A stretch of DNA of 64,000 bases from Mermis nigrescens (taxonomy: Eukaryota > Nematoda > Enoplea > Mermithida > Mermithidae): contig JAVLUZ010000193.1 in NCBI GenBank assembly GCA_036768485.1, positions 124,001 through 188,000 of the forward strand, read 5' to 3'. A program made the translations under genes and the position numbers. Shown piece by piece: positions 58,426-64,000 of the stretch. Positions within the stretch are counted from its first letter, which is position 1. Each line of letters opens with the position of its first letter. The notes under the pieces are model-generated. The model worked only from the letters and a program-made list of their open reading frames with translations, did not search any database and was not told the DNA's origin.

Positions 58426-58604
58426 CTGCTGATAGCAAGTACTGTTGACGCAGACCGGAAACTTGGGATCCGAGCAGTCTTCATCTTGCTCGCACGACTT
58501 ATTTTTCTGATGCAAAACGAAGTCTTCCCGTAAGCTGCAAATATTTCCGACACATTCTTCGTTTTCCTCACACTGGTAATCGTAAGAGCAGTTTCTAAAT
58601 GTCA
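58426..58604 (-). CDS. receptor gene, exon 3: two four-Cys units
   Basis: Acceptor TGCACTCATGCCTGGATTAG; donor CAGCAG|GTGATG; phase 1 in, phase 0 out. Two compact units: CSYDYQCEENEECVGNIC and CEQDEDCSDPKFPVCVNSTC (C-x5-C-x5-C-x3/4-C type, acidic). These resemble EB-like or Dickkopf-N-like disulfide modules of secreted proteins. The G from exon 2 completes GTG, giving HN-V-TFRNC. Confidence 0.7.
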
Positions 58605-58698
58605 CTAATCCAGGCATGAGTGCAAGTGCAGCAGCTTAAATAAGAGCAAATCAAATTATATGTCGTATATAATGTAGAATCTGCGTGGCAATGGTGAT

Positions 58699-58942
58699 CA
58701 TATGAGGACGGCATCAAAGTTCTGGGGGTGCAAGATTTTTTCAAAGGTCAAAAGATGGTCTTAAAACTGGGGTATGGCGAAAAATCATCATTTTTCAATG
58801 TTTCTCATCAAGCAATATCCATTGGCATCTAGAAATTGCGAAAAAAAAATTTTCAAAAATTGAATTCTGGGGGGTTATTTTGGTTTCTGGGGGGTTTGGT
58901 TTCTGGGGGCTGCATACCCTCAAACCCCCACGCCCAGGTACG
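58699..58942. mobile_element. family-A MITE, diverged left end
   Basis: Body intact (AATTGAATTCTGGGGGGTTA, CACGCCCAGGTACG). Flanks ATGGTGAT/GAGGTGAT match at 6 of 8. Inserted about 95 bp upstream of exon 3's acceptor on the coding strand. Confidence 0.7.
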
Positions 58943-58949
58943 GAGGTGA

Positions 58950-59770
58950 TTATAAGATGAGCAGCGGCCAGATTCTGATACAGTCGGTCCGAAAAAGTCT
59001 AAGTTAAAAAACAAACACCTAAATTTTCAACGTTTCCCATCGCACTTGGCATAAAAAGCCATAAAACTAAAAAAATTGAAACCTTATTACATTGTCTCAT
59101 TTATTTTGTATATTTAGTTGATTTACTAATGACTAATTTTAAACACTCCTGTTAAAAATTTTTACTTTTAGTCTTTTTATTTTCTTATTTTTATTTTTGT
59201 TATTATCATAAATATTTCTATTTATTTATTTCCAATTAATTCATTGATTTACTTTTTTAAATTTTTTAGTTCTAGGGCTTTCTAAATTCTAGTGGAGTAT
59301 TTCGAAATCTTAAACCCTACGCCCACGCATTCAAAAAGATACGAAGGATTTCTCTATAATAATTTAATATCGGACCAATTAAAGTTTCCTTCGCGCATTT
59401 CATTAATTATAAAAGTGGAACTGTTAGTTCGCTAAAAATTTGCTAGAATACCTTTTAGGTCAAAAGACCGCTATAAGTACTTAAAACAAAACTCGTCTCA
59501 TATTTTGGAAAATCGAAAATATTGGGGATAGGGCTAGTTACGTTTTACGGGGATCAGCTGAGTCCCTCCTACAGGAAAACATGGACATTTGGTCCACATG
59601 TACATGTAAAAAGGGGATGTGGGGCTTCCCTCACCCGATGCTGGTTGTCCCCCTTCCACCCAAAGTCATAAAATTTTTACCCCTCCCCCATTCTTAGCAT
59701 AAACATGTATTTTTTTGGCATTTTTGCATATTTTTTAGCCATTTTCGGCTGAAGGTTGAAGTCACTCCCC
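58950..59770. other. intron 2 remainder
   Basis: AT-rich. An eroded MITE relic lies at about 59560-59790 (CCACATGTACATGTAAAAAGG, GAAGTCACTCCCCCTG). No exon. Confidence 0.4.
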
Positions 59771-59844
59771 CTGAAAAATGGCCGGTGATCCATCATCCGA
59801 AATTTCGAGCCATACCTGTATATGTACATATGTATATCCCTCAC

Positions 59845-59988
59845 CATTGTGCAATGCTACAACAGCTTTGTTTGTTGCGATTTTGCCTTGCAGAATTGTC
59901 GTATTATCAGACGAATTAAATCGAGTATTCCAGCGAAAAGCGCCTCTTCTTTCAAGAACACATTCATTACCAGCCGTAAATAAATAGA
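59845..59988 (-). CDS. receptor gene, exon 2: mature N-terminus
   Basis: Acceptor TTTATTTATTTTTGCATTTAG; donor CAATG|GTGAGG; 144 nt, phase 1 in and out. Begins VYLFTAG, the end of the signal peptide, then NECVLERRGAFRWNTRFNSS and ends NKAVVALHN. Signal cleavage is predicted near FTA-G or AG-N. Sites NSS and NTT could be glycosylated. Confidence 0.65.
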
Positions 59989-60117
59989 CTAAATGCAAAA
60001 ATAAATAAACGCTTTATAAAACAGTTTAGAAAAAGTTTTGATAAACATCCGTTGTCTGAAAACAAAATCTGATCTTCTAAACTAATGATCATCGTCATAC
60101 AACAAGGGAACGCTTAA

Positions 60118-60370
60118 ATTCTGGCATAGGTTCAGATGCAGATTCAAATATCTGCAAAGGAAGAGAATTGCGGAAAATATATGGTTTGGTAGGGCGAAAA
60201 CACCCATTTTTCAGGTTTTTCGTCAGTTTTCATCCAATAACATGAAAAAACAGCAAAAAATTGTTTGTCAAAAATTTAGCGCACTAAGGGCCTTTTGAAT
60301 ATTGGAGAGTGCCTTTCCGGATTCCAGGGTACCCCCAAATCAACTGGACCCGCAGCCCATGTGTGATCAT
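60118..60370. mobile_element. degraded MITE relic
   Basis: Contains AAATTCTGGCATAGG, ACACCCATTTTTCAGGTTTT and ACCCGCAGCCCATGTGTG. Ends eroded. Confidence 0.4.
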
Positions 60371-60820
60371 CATTTCTGTAACCTCAATGCGTGTTGTTTT
60401 GCATAGTTTATTTTCTAATTTTTATTATATATCGTTTAATGACTGTGCCTGCAAATCTTGCTCTGCATCAGGTACGTAGCTTATTGGAAGGAATTGGTGA
60501 CCAACCTTTCTCATAATTTAGAACGATAACGAGTATTTCTCTCATGTCCCTGAGAGTAAAAATGAAAAACGCTGGAAGCTTGTTTGGAAACACCAATATA
60601 AATTTGCACCTTGTGAGATATTTAAAGCCGAAATTTTTAGGATGCCTTTTCGTAAAATTTTTTGTCCTCTGAACAGCCCAACTATTGGATACTGTTTTCA
60701 GTCAAGTTTAGCTCTAAAAGGCTCCGTCAAAGCCCATGGTTTGCTACGCTTACAATTCTTCAAATTAGTCAAGAAAATCGGCCGTCCTGAAAAATTGTCT
60801 TCTCTGTTAATCAGACTTAC

Positions 60821-60854
60821 CTATCATCGTTATGAAATAGGACCAGAATTCCAT
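60821..60854 (-). CDS. receptor gene, exon 1: start codon, signal peptide
   Basis: ATG at 60852-60854 in a strong context (ACAAACATGG). The frame reads MEFWSYFITMI and leaves in phase 1 at donor GATAG|GTAAGTC; joined to exon 2 it gives MEFWSYFITMIVYLFTAG, a typical signal peptide. An in-frame TGA lies about 33 nt upstream. The exon may extend to acceptor TCGCTGCTCAG at 60876 as 5' UTR. The other open frame would not match exon 2's phase. Confidence 0.55.
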
Positions 60855-60909
60855 GTTTGTAGCGGCACCAAAATTCTGAGCAGCGATTCAGAAAACTGGC
60901 AATGATAAC

Positions 60910-61225
60910 AGATAGGTATTAGGTAGGCAGTACCTTCAGAAACAGATCTGACTTGAAATCAAGCAGGCACAAGGGGCAGATTGCATGCACATGTAGGTAC
61001 CTAAGCTAATAATGCGATCAGGCAATCGTCGACGAAAATTATTCAGTAAGGCGAAGCGAGCATTATATCACGGATAAAACAAGCTAGACATAAGTGTCGC
61101 GTTATACACACTCCTATATACGTATGTACATAATACTTATTTTCCAGCTACTCCTTGAGAATTGTGTCATCAGTCTAAAATTAAAAATCAATGTGTACAT
61201 ATGGGGTACGTTCAGGCTATAATAT
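60910..61225. other. sequence upstream of the receptor start
   Basis: No TATA box or dense motif cluster recognised. This would be promoter or first intron of the minus-strand gene. Confidence 0.3.
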
Positions 61226-61660
61226 TGTGAGTCTCAAAGACTTATGGGAGTGAGGGTTTCGGGAAGGGCTCGGCTGGAATAATGATTTACAGCATGATCG
61301 TACAGGATATCAAAAATTAAGCTTATTTCTCCCCAAAATGACCTCAAAAACTAGTATAAATGCTAAAAACGCTAATCCACACTCTAATCAATCTCAAGCA
61401 CTCTTAAAGAAAATTTTATACTTTCATAAATTTTTGGTCTTTGCTTTGCCCGGTTTAAATTCCTCGTTTACCATTCTGCGGGTCTTGCCCTAAATCCCCA
61501 ACGTAGTTTTTAGGTATGTCATGGACCATGCGTGGGCAGCGACCGGCCGAAAATTTTCAAACGTCAATAGGTGCCAAAAATGATAGTGCATAGGGAGAAA
61601 AACACAATTTTTCGACGTATCCCATAGAGCTCTTCTCAATGATATCAAAAAATAAAAAGC
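61226..61660. mobile_element. diverged MITE relics
   Basis: Older group (CAAAAACTAGTATAAATGCT, CATGCGTGGGCAGCGACCGG). At least two fragments. Confidence 0.5.
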
Positions 61661-61749
61661 AGAAAAAATCTAGAAAGTTTATAACGGGAAGCTATCGAGT
61701 TCTCGCGTGTTCTTCAAATTCTAGGGTGTCCAGATTAGCAGATCCTCAC

Positions 61750-62013
61750 CATACGTGGGCAGCAATAAAATTCTGGGGGGATGCAAGATTTTTCAAAGGT
61801 AAAAAAATGGCCTTAAAAATGGTGGTATGGCGTAAAAAACACCATTTTTCGACGTTTCTCATCAAGCAGTATCCATTGGCATCAAAAAATTGCGGAAAAA
61901 ACGAAAAAAAATCAAAAAATTGAATTCTGTGGGGTATTTTGATTTCTGGGGGTATTTTGTTTTCTCGGGGGGCTGCATACCCCCTAAACCTCCCTCTCAC
62001 ACGCCCAGGTGTG
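61750..62013. mobile_element. hAT-like MITE, family A
   Basis: Ends CATACGTGGGC / GCCCAGGTGTG; duplication ATCCTCAC/ATCTTCAC (7 of 8). Confidence 0.85.
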
Positions 62014-62254
62014 ATCTTCACTCGCTGGACTCTAAGAATCGAAGACACTTGAGCCTCAAGATTCTTTCACGTCAACGAATAAAGCTCGAAATGAGAAACG
62101 TCGAAAAATCATCTTTTAATACCATGAAGGGGATCATTCGCTCGAAGAATCGTGAAGACCCAACCTAGTATGTTCAATTTCGCTTCTTTAAGCGAATGTA
62201 CGTAAAAGTTAGATGTTGACTTGTCCAAACCAAGAGTTACATATATATAGACTA

Positions 62255-63546
62255 GCAAGAAAAAATGCTCCGATGGAACAAAAAAAGGTAGAATATACTT
62301 GGAACAAAGAATTATCAAGGACGTAAAAGGAGGGGACTAGAAAAAGCTCCTATCTACAAATGTCACAAAATTTGCTAGAACTCAGAAATTTCCTAAACAA
62401 AGAAAAAACGAAAGTAAGTAAATCAAAGAAAAAACCTACCTGTGCCTGAAACTACAAGATCTGCTAAAAATCAGACTTTTTCTAAGCAACGCAAAAATCG
62501 AAGTATATCCTACGGCCTGCAGAAGAAAGCAGCATCCTGTCGAACAAAGATAAAACATTGGGCTAGATAACTGAACCACTCACTCTGCAAAAGCAGATAT
62601 CGCCATAGCTGAGCAGCGCTATGTTGCCATATTTTTCTGGGTCAAAAAATAGTAATTATGGTATGTTGAAAAAACGGCAATTTTCGACGTTTCTGATAGA
62701 ACACTGGTGTATACCCCTGAACCTCCCATGCCTAAAGGTTATCAGTTTACGTGGGCAGGAATGAAATCCGGGTGGTCTGGTGGGATTAAACGCCAGAAGA
62801 GTACTGAATGGACGCATGCATCATATAGAAATCACAGTCTTTCGTTGCGGTATCGCAAATAATCATAGGATATAACTTTTTGTAATATTTATCTAGCCAC
62901 AACATCGAATAAATTAACGTTGCAAGTGATTAGCAAAAACGCAGATTTGAGATTTATTTTATAAGCTTTATATTAAACATTGGACACCATACCTAGACGT
63001 AGGGGGTTTAATGAGTATGCACCCCAAGGCAAAATACCCAACAAGAAAACGCAAATACCCAACAATACCTCCAGAATTCAATTTTTTAAATCTTTCTGCT
63101 CTTTTTGGGTTTTTTTGGTAGGTACCAATAGATAGAGTTCGACAAGAAACGTTCAAAAATGGTGTTTTCTTCGCCATAGCATTATTTTTAAGGCCAATAT
63201 TCCAATTTGAAAACCCTTCTCAGAATTTTGGAACCGCCCACTGTATGTTGGACAATATGAGAAGGTTCACCTATTTTTTTACAGAGGCCGCAGAATATAC
63301 TTCGATTTTTGCGTTGCTTAGAAAAAGTCTGATTTTTAGCAGATCTTGCAGTTTTAGGCACAGGTAGGTTTTTCTTTGATTTACTTACTTTCATTTTTTC
63401 TTTGTTTAGGAAATTTCTGAGTTTTAGCAAATTTTGTGACATTTGTAGATAGGAGAATTTTCTAGTCCCCTCCTTATACATCCTTGATAATTCTTTGTTC
63501 CAAGTATATTCTACCTTTTTTGTTCCATCGGAGCATTTTTTCTTGC
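62255..63546. mobile_element. TA-flanked element with about 280-bp inverted arms
   Basis: GCAAGAAAAAATGCTCCGAT at both ends in inverse orientation, TA on each side (62253-54, 63547-48). The arms 62255-62530 and 63270-63546 are near-perfect inverse copies. The loop contains MITE pieces, one of them (62988-63247) with its own duplication. Confidence 0.85.
62988..63247. mobile_element. hAT-like MITE, family A (nested)
   Basis: Ends CATACCTAGACG / GCCCACTGTATG; duplication TTGGACAC/TTGGACAA (7 of 8). Confidence 0.75.
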
Positions 63547-63555
63547 TAGTACCCA

Positions 63556-64000
63556 ACTTTTTGTTAACAAAAAATAGTAGTTATTCCTATCTTTATCAGT
63601 GTTGTAGCGAATGTCATTAGGTACAGCTTCCATCTTAGCAATTTATACTTGCAATGTGTATGAATTATATTCCGACTCCGCGCGTTTGCAATATTATTTA
63701 GCTGAAGTTCGAAGCAGCATTATTTTCTGTGCTCAGGCTGGAATTCACTTATCGCTTCTGATCGTCGCTTACTTCGACCATGATGCAACTTCAACAAATA
63801 ATGTCACGTTTTGTCATTTTACTTCTCGCTGACTCTTATTTAGTCCGATAAAGTTGACTGCCCGCAGCAATGCACTGGCTAATTGACCTAAGAAACACGC
63901 ATTTCAAAGTAAAATGCATGCGTCGTTCAAGTGGACATTTCTTTACAGTTGGGTAGATTGCGTAGCAAACGGGGCGCAATGATTTTCGCCCAATCGCTAT
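63556..64000. other. unassigned right edge
   Basis: A 73-codon + strand frame (63611) has fairly even codon use and a hydrophobic middle (AGIHLSLLIVAYFDHD), but no splice site or motif supports it. Confidence 0.25.

Overview
The window reads as a piece of an animal nuclear genome, most likely an invertebrate and possibly an arthropod. It is strongly A+T-rich and has one 100-N assembly gap (46996-47095). It has no compact gene layout, and its introns run from 41 nt to several kb. They are packed with non-autonomous DNA transposons. I cannot name the species. Almost all long open frames here are repeats; the real genes are short exons, which I found by looking for splice-site pairs whose reading phases agree.

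Gene 1 (+ strand, about 369-1365) is the 3' end of a leucine-rich-repeat gene that enters from the left edge. Three small exons join in phase. A cluster of TCACGTGA E-boxes and ATTGG boxes begins at its stop codon, with a TATA-like site about 200 bp further on.

Gene 2 (- strand, about 60854 down to 11398) is a gene of about 49 kb that I reconstruct as a single-pass membrane receptor. Order from the N-terminus: signal peptide; two small four-cysteine units; further cysteine-rich exons; an Ig-like domain split over two exons; a Kazal-like cysteine module; a 111-residue beta-rich domain; a second split Ig domain; a 15-nt microexon; a transmembrane segment; a 35-residue cytoplasmic tail. From 33.7 kb to the stop (ten exons) every splice phase agrees. 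The first three exons (60.9-58.4 kb) also agree. The middle (53-35 kb) is only partly resolved. The protein would be about 850 residues. No kinase domain is seen in the window.

The rest is mostly transposon sequence. The dominant family is a MITE of about 260 bp (ends CAYACSTGGGC, 8-bp target duplications, so hAT-like), present in about 20 copies. Other hAT-type families have ends CAGTGATCGG, TAGAGCTGTACTG, CAGNGGCGGATC and CAGGCACGTA. There are also TA-flanked MITEs and a mariner-like element with CAGGGTGGCCCATAAA ends. Several elements are nested two or three deep, most clearly at 17118-20153, 39359-41480, 43313-44892 and 62255-63546. Tandem arrays include an ATTATA microsatellite (about 5970-6575), a 440-465 bp satellite (about 28080-30150) and a 51-bp minisatellite (about 49826-50235).
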